Shown here: one piece after another, positions 1 to 8,397 of the stretch
Layout of the letters: each line of letters opens with the position of its first letter
How positions within the stretch are numbered: the first letter of the stretch is position 1
NCBI GenBank assembly: GCA_016702645.1
Contig: JADJDP010000032.1
Coordinates: forward strand, 1-50,587
Reading direction: 5' to 3'
Source: Flavobacteriales bacterium
Lineage (GTDB): Bacteria > Bacteroidota > Bacteroidia > Flavobacteriales_F > PHOS-HE28
Length of the DNA: 50,587 nt
Notes under the pieces: generated by a model
Seen by the model: only the letters and a program-made list of their open reading frames with translations
What the model was told of the DNA's origin: nothing
Database searches by the model: none
Made by a program: the position numbers and the translations under genes

Positions 1-1
1 C

Positions 2-1237
2 GTGAACGAACTGAGCAACGGGCCCACGGGAGCACAGGAGTACATGGAGTTCATCGTCGTGGGGCCGTCATGCACCAATGTGGACATCCGCGGCATCAAG
101 GTCGATGACAACAACGGCACCATTTACAATGGCTTCGGTACCACGCTCACCGGCAGCGGCGTGAGCGCTGGTCATGTCCGTTTCGGGAATGTGGCGGCGT
201 GGAGCGCCGTGCCCACCGGCTCCATCATCCTGCTCTACAACAACGGCGACCTCAATGCACTTTTACCAGCTGACGATCCAACGGACACCTCACCGAACGA
301 CAAGCGCTACATCCTTCCCATCAACCACGCCAGCATGGAAGGTTGCAGCACATCGCCCAATGCCTTGAGCACGTCGGGTTACTTCACTTGTACATGGGGT
401 GCGGGCAACTGAATTACGTCGGCCTCCGGAACACCGGCGATGCGGGCCAGACGCGTGACGCGCTTGGCCGTTACTTCCACGGCATCAGCTATGGCCCCAC
501 CAATGCGACCAACAACATGAACACGGGTGGGTTGGACAACCTGCGCATCAGCACGATCGACCACACCGGGCGTGTGATCTTCTTCAACAGCGGCAATTAC
601 CGCCTCGCGGCCAACTTCACCAGTGCGGCGGTGGCTGGCAACGAAACGCCCGGCGCACCCAACAATGCGGCCAATGCAGGGTTCATCGCCACCATCGATT
701 GCTCGTTGCCCATCGAACTCTTCCACTTCGATGCTGCAGCGCTCGATGATCGTGTACGCGTGGAGTGGAGCACTGCGAGCGAGCATGACAACGACTACTT
801 CGCCGTGGAACGCAGCGGCGACGCCATCCACTACGACGCGATCGGTGCGGTACCCGGTGGTGGGAACTCCACTTTGCTGCGCAGCTACATCTTCGTCCTC
901 GAGACCCCAGCTCTCAGGCTTGAGCTACTATCGATTGAGGCAGGTTGATCTCGACGGCAGCAGTTCATTGAGCAGTGTGGTGACGGTGGAGTGGGAGTCC
1001 TGGATCCAATTCACCGCGACACTGGACGCGGAAGGTGTGCTCATCATCCGCAATGCGGAAGGACCCGGCACATGGAGCGTGAGCGACCCTTTGGGAAGAA
1101 CCTTGGCCACAGGAGTCTTGAGCGACGCGTGGGAACAACGCCTATCGCTTTCCTCACCGCCTCGTTCACCGTTGTTCATCACTGTGCGGTCGGGAACGGG
1201 ACGGTCCAAGTCGTTGCTCCTGATCAAGAGCTATTGA
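2..1237 (+). CDS. T9SS type A-like secreted protein, 5'-partial, two frameshifts
   Basis: The reading frame is open from the left edge, so the N-terminus and signal peptide lie outside the window. Coding sense runs in one frame to about 408, in a second to about 905, then returns to the first until the stop at 1235-1237. The first shift is explained by a missing G (the tga near 412 would read tgg-a, giving NWNYVGL). The second is explained by an extra C in the CCCC near 906. The N-terminal part (NELSNGPTGAQEYMEF) resembles lamin-tail/secreted modules. The middle has the W-S-T-A-S-E...N-D-Y-F-x-V-E-R-S signature, and the C-terminal part reads YYRLRQVDLDG followed by a beta-rich tail, as in Bacteroidota proteins with type A T9SS sorting domains. 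It is probably a cell-surface or secreted protein of unknown function. The shifts look like sequencing errors. Confidence 0.7.
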
Positions 1238-1256
1238 TACCAGCCCCCTTCGGCCG

Positions 1257-4200
1257 TCAGCGAGGGGCCAGGGGCACCAGCACGTTCACCGGAGCTGCTG
1301 GTGTAGCGATGATGCGCGCGGCCACCGCCCCGTGCACAACCTCCTGCACTTGGGTGCGAATGCCCATTTCGAGCAGTTTGTTGCTGTTGGCGTTCGGGTA
1401 GATGCGGTTGCTCAGGAAGATGTACACGACCTCTTGATCGGGATCGGCCCAAGCCATCGTTCCGGTGAAGCCGGTGTGCCCGAAGCTCGCGTAGCTCACG
1501 CACTCGCAGGTCGGTCCTCCTTTGCCGCGCATGGGTTTGTCCCAGCCAAGACCGCGGCGGTTACCCGCACCGTTGGGCGCACAGAACTGGCACTTGGTGA
1601 AATCCTTCACCACGCTCTCGCTCAAGTAACGCCTGCCACCGTAGGTGCCGCCGTTCACAAGCATCTGCATGAGGATCGCCAGGTCGTTGGCATCGCCGAA
1701 GAGACCGGCATGTCCTGCAACGCCACCCTTCATCGCTGCACCTGGATCATGCACATCACCCCACACCTGTCGCTGGCGGAAGATGACATCGTACTCGGTT
1801 GGAGCGATGCGTTCCCTGGCGAACCGTTCCCACGGCTTGTAGCCGAGCGTCGTTGCACCGAGCGGTGCATAGTAGGTCTCACGCACGAACACATCCAGCG
1901 GTTTGCCGGAGATGCGTTCGATCACTTCCTGGATGAGGTAGTAGCCCATATCGCTGTACAGGTAGTTGCCCTTCGCATCCAAGGGCGTTTCGAGCACCCA
2001 GGTCAGCAGGCTATCGCGGTACTCGTTCTTCAGGTAGAGCCCTTCGGCCACACGCACATTGTGCGTTTCGCTGGCGGTGTCGCTCACGAGACCTGTTTTG
2101 AACTTCCCATCCTTCAACAGGCGTGTGTAGAACGGACTGAACGCTTTGAGACCTGCTTGGTGTGTGAGGATATCACGCAGGTCCATGCGAGCGTGCGGTG
2201 TGCTCCCCTTCTATTTCTGGTAGGTAGTGTCCCAGTGGTTGGGTCAGGTCGATCTTGCCTTCGTCCACCAATTTCATCAGCGCGAGCGTGGTGCTCGCCA
2301 CCTTCGTGATGGAGGCGAGGTCGTAGAGATCATCGGTGCGTACGCGGCGGTTCTTCTCGTAGGTGCTGTGGCCATACGCTTTGTTGAACATCACCTGTCC
2401 GTCCACCGCCACCAGCACCTCACAACCCGGATAGGCTTGTGCCTTGATCCCGCTCGCGGCGATCTCGTCGATGCGTGCGAGGTCCTTGCTCTGGATCCCG
2501 ATGGATTCGGGAAAGGTGTACCCGAAACGACCGATGGGGCGAAGGTCCCTTCCATCACCGGCGGCGAAGAACGACGACGCGGTGATGGGCAAACGGCCGT
2601 TCGCGCCAAGTCCGCCGAAGATCACCTGCGAAACGAGGTCCTGTGTTTCTTCGGTCTCTTCGTACGCGGTGATCACGCTCGCGAGGTAGTGCGCACCGTA
2701 GGCACGGGTCAACCGGTAGGGATTGGCGAAGAGCGCGAAGACCGTGGGTTTGCGGGAAGCGATCTCGCGCACGATGTCCATCGCCGTTTCCGGGATCCCG
2801 AAATCCTTGTTCACCCGCCACGTGGTATTGTGAACGCTCACGATCACCCGGTCGAAGTCCTCGAGCTTGCGAAGGAGCGCAGTGAGGCTGTCACGCTTGA
2901 TCGCTTTGTCGCAACGGAAGGTCTTCACGTCGGCATAGCGCTGCAGGCCAAGTTGGAAGGCGTTGTTCAACGTGTCGCCGATCACCAGCGAGGCGATCCG
3001 CGTGGTCCCGACCTCGCGGAAAGGAAGGATCTCCTTGTGATCGTTGAGCACGGTGATGGCACCCGCGTACAACTGGCGACGCAGCAACTTCCCCTGCATG
3101 GTGTTGAGGTCCGCATGCAGCCCTTCGGTTTTCACAGGTTCCATGCGCGCGAGCCCTGCCCATTCCTTCGCGCGCAGCACCTTCAAGCACTTGTGATCGA
3201 TCAGCGCACGATCGATCAGGTTGCTGTCCACCGCCTGGCGGATGCGTTCGATCGCGCGCACGGGATCCTGCGGGAAGAGGAGCACATCGTTGCCTGCGAG
3301 CAATGCACGCAGTTCGATCGCCCCGGGCTTGTCCGCGTTCGCCACCCCTTTCATGTTGAGCGCATCGGTGAAGACCAGCCCACGGAAACCGATCTCGCGT
3401 GCCAGGAGATCGCTCACGATGGGATGGCTCAAGGTGCTCGGCTGTCCTTTGGTACTGTCCAGCGCGGGAACCTCCAAGTGGGCGACCATCACGGCGGCGA
3501 GCCCTTCATCCACCAGCCGCTGGAAGGGATAGAGTTCCAGCGAATCGAGGTGCGTGCGGCTGTGCGCGATCATCGGTAGCGTGAGGTGGGAGTCGCTGTC
3601 CACATCACCATGCCCAGGAAAGTGTTTCGCCGTGGCGATCACACCTCCGTTCTGCAAGCCGCGCATGTAGGCAATGCCTTTGCGTGCCACATTCTCCCGG
3701 TCTTCGCCGAAACTTCGGTCGTTGATCACCGGGTTCGCCGGATTGTTGTTCACGTCCACCACCGGACTGAAGCTCACATGGATACCCAGGCGCTTCATCT
3801 GCCTCGCGATCTCTTCGCCCATGGCTTCCACCTTGCGGTCGTCCTGCAGCGCGCCCAGTGTCATCTGGCGCGGGAATCGGATGGTGCTGTCCAAGCGCAT
3901 GGCCAGCCCCCACTCCAGGTCCATGCCCAAGAGCAAGGGTGTCTTCGCGGCCGCTTGGTAGCGGTTGGTGAGTTTCGCCTGCCGTGCCGGCCCGCCTTGG
4001 AAGAAGATGAGGCCCCCGATGTTGCGCTCGCGCACCAGTTGCTCGATCTCCGTTTCATGCCGTGCGTCCTTGTTGCTGTAAGCGGCCACCATCATCAACT
4101 GCGCGATGCGTTCATCCAGCGAGAGGGTGCTGAAGACGGAATCGGCCCACGGAGTGGAAGGGACCAGGAAGGGGGGCGGGGTGCCTATCGGGCGGCCGTT

Positions 4201-4278
4201 GGGCGGCGTGCCGCTCGTGGCGAGAACGCCAACTGCGAGCAGACAGAGCGGAAGGAACGTGCGTTGCATATGGAACAT
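1257..4278 (-). CDS. Bifunctional GH3 beta-N-acetylglucosaminidase / class C-like serine hydrolase (one frameshift)
   Basis: The intact product would be about 1005 residues, the usual size of the Bacteroidota NagZ-beta-lactamase fusion. After a signal peptide comes a GH3 TIM barrel with the NagZ loop AKHFPGHGDVDSDSH and the nucleophile aspartate in GLVFTDALNMKG. A GH3 C-terminal domain and a penicillin-binding/beta-lactamase-like domain follow, with S-x-x-K as ASITK, a Y-S-D box (YLYSDMGYY) and an HTG box (FGHTGFTG). It probably acts in the periplasm on peptidoglycan turnover, removing GlcNAc from muropeptides. The reading frame breaks near 2205-2208 inside a four-base G run on the coding strand. 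Removing one G restores PEIEGSTPHARMDLRDIL, so this looks like a sequencing error. A TAGCTTCG promoter-like octamer lies 22 bases upstream of the chosen ATG; a second ATG three codons in is also possible. Confidence 0.9.
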
Positions 4279-4300
4279 CCCTCTCGGCGGGAGAACGGTG

Positions 4301-4308
4301 CGAAGCTA
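4301..4308 (-). promoter_or_regulatory. -7 promoter-like element TAGCTTCG
   Basis: Read on the minus strand, the octamer TAGCTTCG lies 22 bases before the GH3/serine hydrolase start. It differs by one base from the Bacteroidota -7 consensus TAnnTTTG, and the same variant recurs upstream of several other genes here. No convincing -33 TTG was seen at the usual spacing. The rest of 4279-4500 holds no other recognisable feature. Confidence 0.4.
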
Positions 4309-4500
4309 CCGGGGTGCGTAGGGGGCTTCAGGCGAAAGGCGGGCCACTTTTGAACAAGGGAACAGGGAGCACGACTTGGGTCAAGTCGTTGGCAGGACAA
4401 CGCGAACCAGACCGACGAAAGTGTTCGCTGTTCGACCGATCGAGGCATGTGGCTTGCCCGCTGGCCTATGTAAGCGTTCTTTGTCGAAATTCGCGCGCTC

Positions 4501-5781
4501 ATGCGCTCGTCGATCTTCCTACTTATCATCCTGCTGGCCTCTGAGATGAAGGCGCAAGTGCCTTTGCCTCCGTGCGATGTATCGCTCGCAAGCACGCCGA
4601 TAACCTGTGCTGGTGACGACAACGGCACGATCACCGTGGTGGAGAATTCCGGTGGTCCGTACACCTTCATTTGGGGTCATGACCCCAACATCACCACAGG
4701 ATCGGCCACCGCGCTGCCGCCGGGCGCCTACACGGTACAGGTGACGGACGGTACCACCTGTGATACGCTGCTCTTCCTTCTGCTTGAAGACCCGGCCATC
4801 AACATCTTGGGGACCACGGACTACTGCCCCAGCGATCCGCCCTTGCTCAGCGCCGATCCCATCGGCGGATTCCAACCGGACATTTTCTTGTGGAGCACAG
4901 CCGAAGAGACCAGCTCCATCCAGATCCCGGCGGGCACAAACGGGCAGATCGATCTTACCGCCACGGACACCACCACGGGTTGTGTGGCCACGGCCCAGGT
5001 GGTGCTCAACGAATTGCCCACTCCAACGGTGGCTTTCGCCACACCGGACACCACATGCGTGAACGTGCTGACGCTCGTGAACACCGTCGCCACCACGGCC
5101 GATTCGCTCGTGTGGCGGTGGGCCGACTTCGGGTTCAGCAACGAATTGAACCCGCTGATCCACTTCACCCAGCCCGGTTGGGGACAGGTTTCCCTGCAGG
5201 GCTTCGATACGCTCGGCTGTGGCGGCCTCGCCATCCAGGACAGCATCTACGCGCAAGCGCAGGTGCCTGCCATCCTCAGTGTGGTGCAGGTACCGTGTAC
5301 ACCGTTCGTTGACATCGTCTTGGGGAGCACGGCGGATAGTTGTGCCTTCTTCATCGGCGACAGCCTTATCACGAACATCTGCTCGGGCTACATCCGCTAC
5401 GATATGCGGCGTTACTTGGAGTACACCTACACGCACTACGCGACGCAGCTCAACGGCTGCAATGACACGGTGGGCGTGGTCGTGGACGTACGCACCGAGC
5501 CCACGCTCTTTCTTGCCAATGCGTTCACCCCGAATGAGGACGGTATCAACGACTTCTGGCCGGTACGTACCGATATCCCGGACACCGGTTATGAGCTGAA
5601 GGTCTATGATCGCTGGGGTCTCGAGATCTGGAGCACGATCGACCCGGAGGAACAATGGGACGGCCAGGCCGATGGGGCCCAGGTGCCGTTGGGCGTGTAC
5701 GTGTACACCATGAAGATGCGGGACCCGTGCGAGCCGACGAACGAGCTCACCAGCACAGGGCACGTCACCATTTTCAGGTGA
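4501..5781 (+). CDS. T9SS type B (gliding-motility C-terminal domain) secreted protein
   Basis: This is a 426-residue exported protein. The signal peptide covers roughly residues 1-19 (MRSSIFLLIILLASEMKAQ). Residues of about 23-100 form a SprB-like repeat (ITCAGDDNGTITV ... PPGAYTVQVTDGTTC). The middle is beta-rich with paired cysteines. Residues from about 336 form the gliding motility-associated C-terminal domain, with NAFTPNEDGINDFW, VYDRWG, WDG and VPLGVYVYTMK. This domain is the type B signal for export across the outer membrane by the T9SS. The product is probably a surface adhesin or matrix protein of unknown ligand. It stands alone, facing away from the GH3 gene. A TTCTTTG stretch just upstream of the start may be a weak -7 element. 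Confidence 0.88.
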   Translation: MRSSIFLLIILLASEMKAQVPLPPCDVSLASTPITCAGDDNGTITVVENSGGPYTFIWGHDPNITTGSATALPPGAYTVQVTDGTTCDTLLFLLLEDPAINILGTTDYCPSDPPLLSADPIGGFQPDIFLWSTAEETSSIQIPAGTNGQIDLTATDTTTGCVATAQVVLNELPTPTVAFATPDTTCVNVLTLVNTVATTADSLVWRWADFGFSNELNPLIHFTQPGWGQVSLQGFDTLGCGGLAIQDSIYAQAQVPAILSVVQVPCTPFVDIVLGSTADSCAFFIGDSLITNICSGYIRYDMRRYLEYTYTHYATQLNGCNDTVGVVVDVRTEPTLFLANAFTPNEDGINDFWPVRTDIPDTGYELKVYDRWGLEIWSTIDPEEQWDGQADGAQVPLGVYVYTMKMRDPCEPTNELTSTGHVTIFR

Positions 5782-5864
5782 CGCGGGGCTCCCCGTACCC
5801 ACGACCTTCCCTTTCGCGCAATGCCCGAGCAGTGGCAGGCGTTACATGACAAATCCCACCTGTC

Positions 5865-6719
5865 ATGGAGCCGAACCGAAGAATGCTTGCTGCGCTTTGC
5901 GCGGCCTGGGTGCCGATCGCGGTCACCGCGATCGATCAACGTTCGTTCATCGAACTACTGGAGCATCGCGTGATCGATGTGAAGCCCGTGGGTCTGGGTG
6001 GTCATAGCGGTGAAAGCTTGCGCGTCACCGTGCGGAACAATTCCGGTGGTCCGATCAGCACGAGCATCCCTGTCGGTTGGGTCTTTACCAGCCAGGTGCC
6101 CGAAGTGCAGGACCTGATCGTGGTGCGTGAGGAGCTGCTGGCGATCGCCGGTGGCGCTTCACGCTCGGTGGTCTGTCGTGCTTTCTGCTGCGAAGCGAGC
6201 GGTAGCGGTCCGGAAGAGGGAGAGGTGTACCGCGCGGGTCGTCCGGGATCGGCGAAGCTTATGGCGTTGGCGCAAGCCATCGCTCGCAGTGTGTATCCGG
6301 ATGAGATCGTGCAGAACGCCGTTTGGGTGCTGAGCGATTCGAACGACATCGCCAGCATGGGTGCAATGGACAGCACCGCGATGGATAGCCTTCGCCTCGT
6401 GGTGAGCGAATTGAGCGGACAGCCAGCGCCGCTCTACTCCATGCAGTATGTGGAAGAGGAGGGACGTGTGTGCTCGCAGCGGCCTTCATCCGTTCAACGC
6501 CATTTGCGCTACACCACCATGGGCACGGTGTTCACCGCCGTGGTGATCGATCGCACTGGGCATGTCGTGCAGGTCCTGCACGCCGGTACTGCGCTCGATG
6601 CCGGCACGCACACGCTGGCCTTCGAGCTGGATGTGAACGGATGGCCGCCGGGCAACTATGCCATCCATGCCCACAGTACGGACAGGGCAGGGGTGCATCG
6701 CATGCCTTTCACCTTGTGA
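5865..6719 (+). CDS. Exported protein of unknown function
   Basis: This 284-residue protein is not one I recognise. The N-terminus (RRMLAALCAAWVPIAVTA) looks like a signal peptide. Residues of about 30-150 form a beta-rich domain containing VRNNSGGPISTSIPVGWVF and a cysteine cluster CRAFCC, followed by a helical stretch (KLMALAQAIARSVYP, VQNAVWVLSDSNDI). The last 70 residues form another beta-sandwich-like segment with LDVNGWPPGNYAIHAHS, reminiscent of FlgD/type A sorting tails. That resemblance is only suggestive. It lies 83 bases after the preceding T9SS gene on the same strand and could share its transcript. Confidence 0.7.
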   Translation: MEPNRRMLAALCAAWVPIAVTAIDQRSFIELLEHRVIDVKPVGLGGHSGESLRVTVRNNSGGPISTSIPVGWVFTSQVPEVQDLIVVREELLAIAGGASRSVVCRAFCCEASGSGPEEGEVYRAGRPGSAKLMALAQAIARSVYPDEIVQNAVWVLSDSNDIASMGAMDSTAMDSLRLVVSELSGQPAPLYSMQYVEEEGRVCSQRPSSVQRHLRYTTMGTVFTAVVIDRTGHVVQVLHAGTALDAGTHTLAFELDVNGWPPGNYAIHAHSTDRAGVHRMPFTL

Positions 6720-6731
6720 GCGGGCCCGGCG

Positions 6732-6870
6732 TCAGAGCGCATCGATCGCCTCCGTCATCCGGTCCAATTCCTGCGCGCTCATGCACACGTTGGGCACAGG
6801 CCATGGTTGAACGACGCATCGTCCGGGCTTCTCGTCACGTTCGTCTCATGGTGTGGATCGTCCATGCAGC
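6732..6870 (-). pseudogene. Decayed C-terminal remnant of a PLP-enzyme paralog
   Basis: The minus strand encodes, in shifting frames, pieces that align to the end of the neighbouring intact PLP enzyme. WTIHTM matches its WKIHTV, ERDEKPG matches EREAKPG, SFNH matches PFNH, and PNVCMSAQELDRMTEAIDAL-stop matches PNVYTTTQELDRLVEAIHTI. At least two frame changes and an internal stop are present, so this is a dead fragment of a second copy, probably left by an unequal tandem duplication. The bases from about 6871 to 7020 show no further clear similarity and no gene. One open minus-strand stretch there ends in VFRLRKR, but it has no start and is not called. Confidence 0.7.
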
Positions 6871-7020
6871 CGGCTAACTCAGCGTTTGCGGAGCCGGAAC
6901 ACCATGGCCGAGGGGCCGCCCAGCCCTGCACTAACCCTGGTCCAAAGCCACCTGGCTCGTGGGCCCCTCACGGCGGGGAAAGGCATCACCAGCTCGTGAC
7001 CAAACGCACCGGAGCACCGG

Positions 7021-8397
7021 CTAGAGCGCGAAGAAGATCGGGATGTTCACCGGCAAAGGAAGGACGGCGGGGGGGTGCACGATCCCAGGGGCACCGCCGA
7101 TGGTGTGTATCGCCTCCACCAAGCGGTCCAGCTCTTGGGTAGTGGTGTACACGTTGGGCGTCACGCGCACGTGGTTGAACGGTGCCTCGATACCCGGCTT
7201 CGCTTCGCGCTCGATCGCAACGGTGTGGATCTTCCACTTGGCAAAGAGCTGTTCGCTCAGTGCAGTGGCCTTCTTGCCTTCCATGCCGAATGCGCCGATC
7301 GCGCAGCCGTAGGAAGGGTTGAGCGAGGTCTTGAAGAAGATGCCCGGAACATCCTTCACACGCTCCATCCAGTAGTTCTTCAGGAAGTGCAGGCGTTGCT
7401 GCTTGCGTGCCGATCCGATCATGTTGTGCAGGTCGAGCGAATAGCCGGTGGCCATCTCCACGGGGAAACTGCGCGTCCCCAGCGTCTCGAACTTCCGGAT
7501 GTCGTCGCCTTGCGGCTTGTCGTTGCTGAGCAGCGGCCACAGCTTGCCGATCTTCTCCTTCTTCACCCACATGAGCCCGTTGCCGAAGGGTGCGCAAAGG
7601 AACTTGTGCAAGCTCGTGCCCCAATAGTCGCAACCGAGGTCGGGGATCTTGTAGTCGAGCAACGCGAAGGAATGTGCGGCATCAACCAGCACTTCAATGC
7701 CCCGCGCATGCGCCGCATCCGCGATCTTCCTAACCGGCAGGATCTGGCCGTTCCAGTTCACGATGTGGGTGATGTGTACAAGCTTGGTCTTCGCACTGAA
7801 CTTGCTCGTGAAGGCTTCGACCATGGCACCTTCGTTCTCGCTTGGTAGTTGCGGATCGGCGTACACCAGCTTCACGTCATCGCGCAGGGCACGCTGCCGC
7901 CACGCGTTGTACATGTTCGGGTAGTCGTAGGTGCTCATCACCACTTCATCCCCCGCCTTCAACGGCAGACCGAAGATGATCGTGTTGAGCGCCTCGGTGG
8001 CGTTGCGACAAATGGCCAATTCATCGTGCGGCACACCGGCGAGCGCGGCCAGGTTCATGCGCAGCGGCTCGCGGTCCTGATCGAGGATGCGCCACATGTA
8101 GTAGCTCGGCGCTTCGTTGCACATGCGGTTGTAGTGGTCCAACGCTTCCATGGCAGCGCGGGGCGAAGGGCTCACACCACCGTTGTTCAAATTGATGAGG
8201 GTTGGGCTGCACGCAAAAGCAGCGCGCACATGGTGCCAGAACGCGCTCTCGCCATCGTGGCCACCATCCAATGTCGCCCTGAGCCTGCCGAAGGGCGATA
8301 CAGGTAGACCGGGGTACGCTGCATCAAGGGTGTTGTGCAATGCGAGACCGCCGAGCAACGCGGCGCTCTGTTGAATGAAGGATCGTCGGTCGGTCAT
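7021..8397 (-). CDS. Tat-exported aminotransferase class V-fold PLP enzyme (isopenicillin N epimerase-like)
   Basis: This 458-residue protein has a twin-arginine-type leader (TDRRSFIQQSAALLGGLAL), suggesting folded export. The class V aminotransferase/cysteine desulfurase fold is shown by the cofactor-phosphate region (CRNATEALNTIIFGL), the PLP aspartate in LVDAAHSF, and the Schiff-base lysine in TSLHKF. The length fits the isopenicillin-N-epimerase-like family; the substrate is unknown. Its ATG overlaps the stop codon of the upstream secreted protein in the tetranucleotide ATGA, so translation is probably coupled. Between the leader and the catalytic domain, the linker SPFGRLRATLD is encoded by an inserted palindromic repeat (8274-8298). 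A decayed paralog lies immediately downstream. Confidence 0.88.
   Translation of the reverse strand: MTDRRSFIQQSAALLGGLALHNTLDAAYPGLPVSPFGRLRATLDGGHDGESAFWHHVRAAFACSPTLINLNNGGVSPSPRAAMEALDHYNRMCNEAPSYYMWRILDQDREPLRMNLAALAGVPHDELAICRNATEALNTIIFGLPLKAGDEVVMSTYDYPNMYNAWRQRALRDDVKLVYADPQLPSENEGAMVEAFTSKFSAKTKLVHITHIVNWNGQILPVRKIADAAHARGIEVLVDAAHSFALLDYKIPDLGCDYWGTSLHKFLCAPFGNGLMWVKKEKIGKLWPLLSNDKPQGDDIRKFETLGTRSFPVEMATGYSLDLHNMIGSARKQQRLHFLKNYWMERVKDVPGIFFKTSLNPSYGCAIGAFGMEGKKATALSEQLFAKWKIHTVAIEREAKPGIEAPFNHVRVTPNVYTTTQELDRLVEAIHTIGGAPGIVHPPAVLPLPVNIPIFFAL
8274..8298. repeat. REP-like palindrome inside a coding region
   Basis: TCGCCCT and AGGGCGA form a perfect 7-bp stem around an 11-base loop; the core is CCTGAGCCTGCCGAAGG. 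I recall this core as a short palindromic repeat seen between genes in many bacterial genomes. Here it is in frame within the linker between the Tat leader and the PLP enzyme domain. Confidence 0.6.

Noticed and set aside
1247..1268. CCCCTTCG/CGAGGGG stem between convergent genes as a terminator
   Set aside because: Imperfect, overlaps the end of the serine hydrolase coding region and lacks a U tract.
1332..2309. Long plus-strand frame opposite the serine hydrolase domain
   Set aside because: It is the antisense shadow of a clear GH3/serine hydrolase gene; high GC keeps opposite frames open. Many similar long antisense frames (for example opposite gltA and the POT genes) were dismissed for the same reason.
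6885..7020. Minus-strand open stretch ending GGPSAMVFRLRKR, like a T9SS sorting tail
   Set aside because: No start, no upstream domain and only about 45 codons open; too little to call a second remnant.
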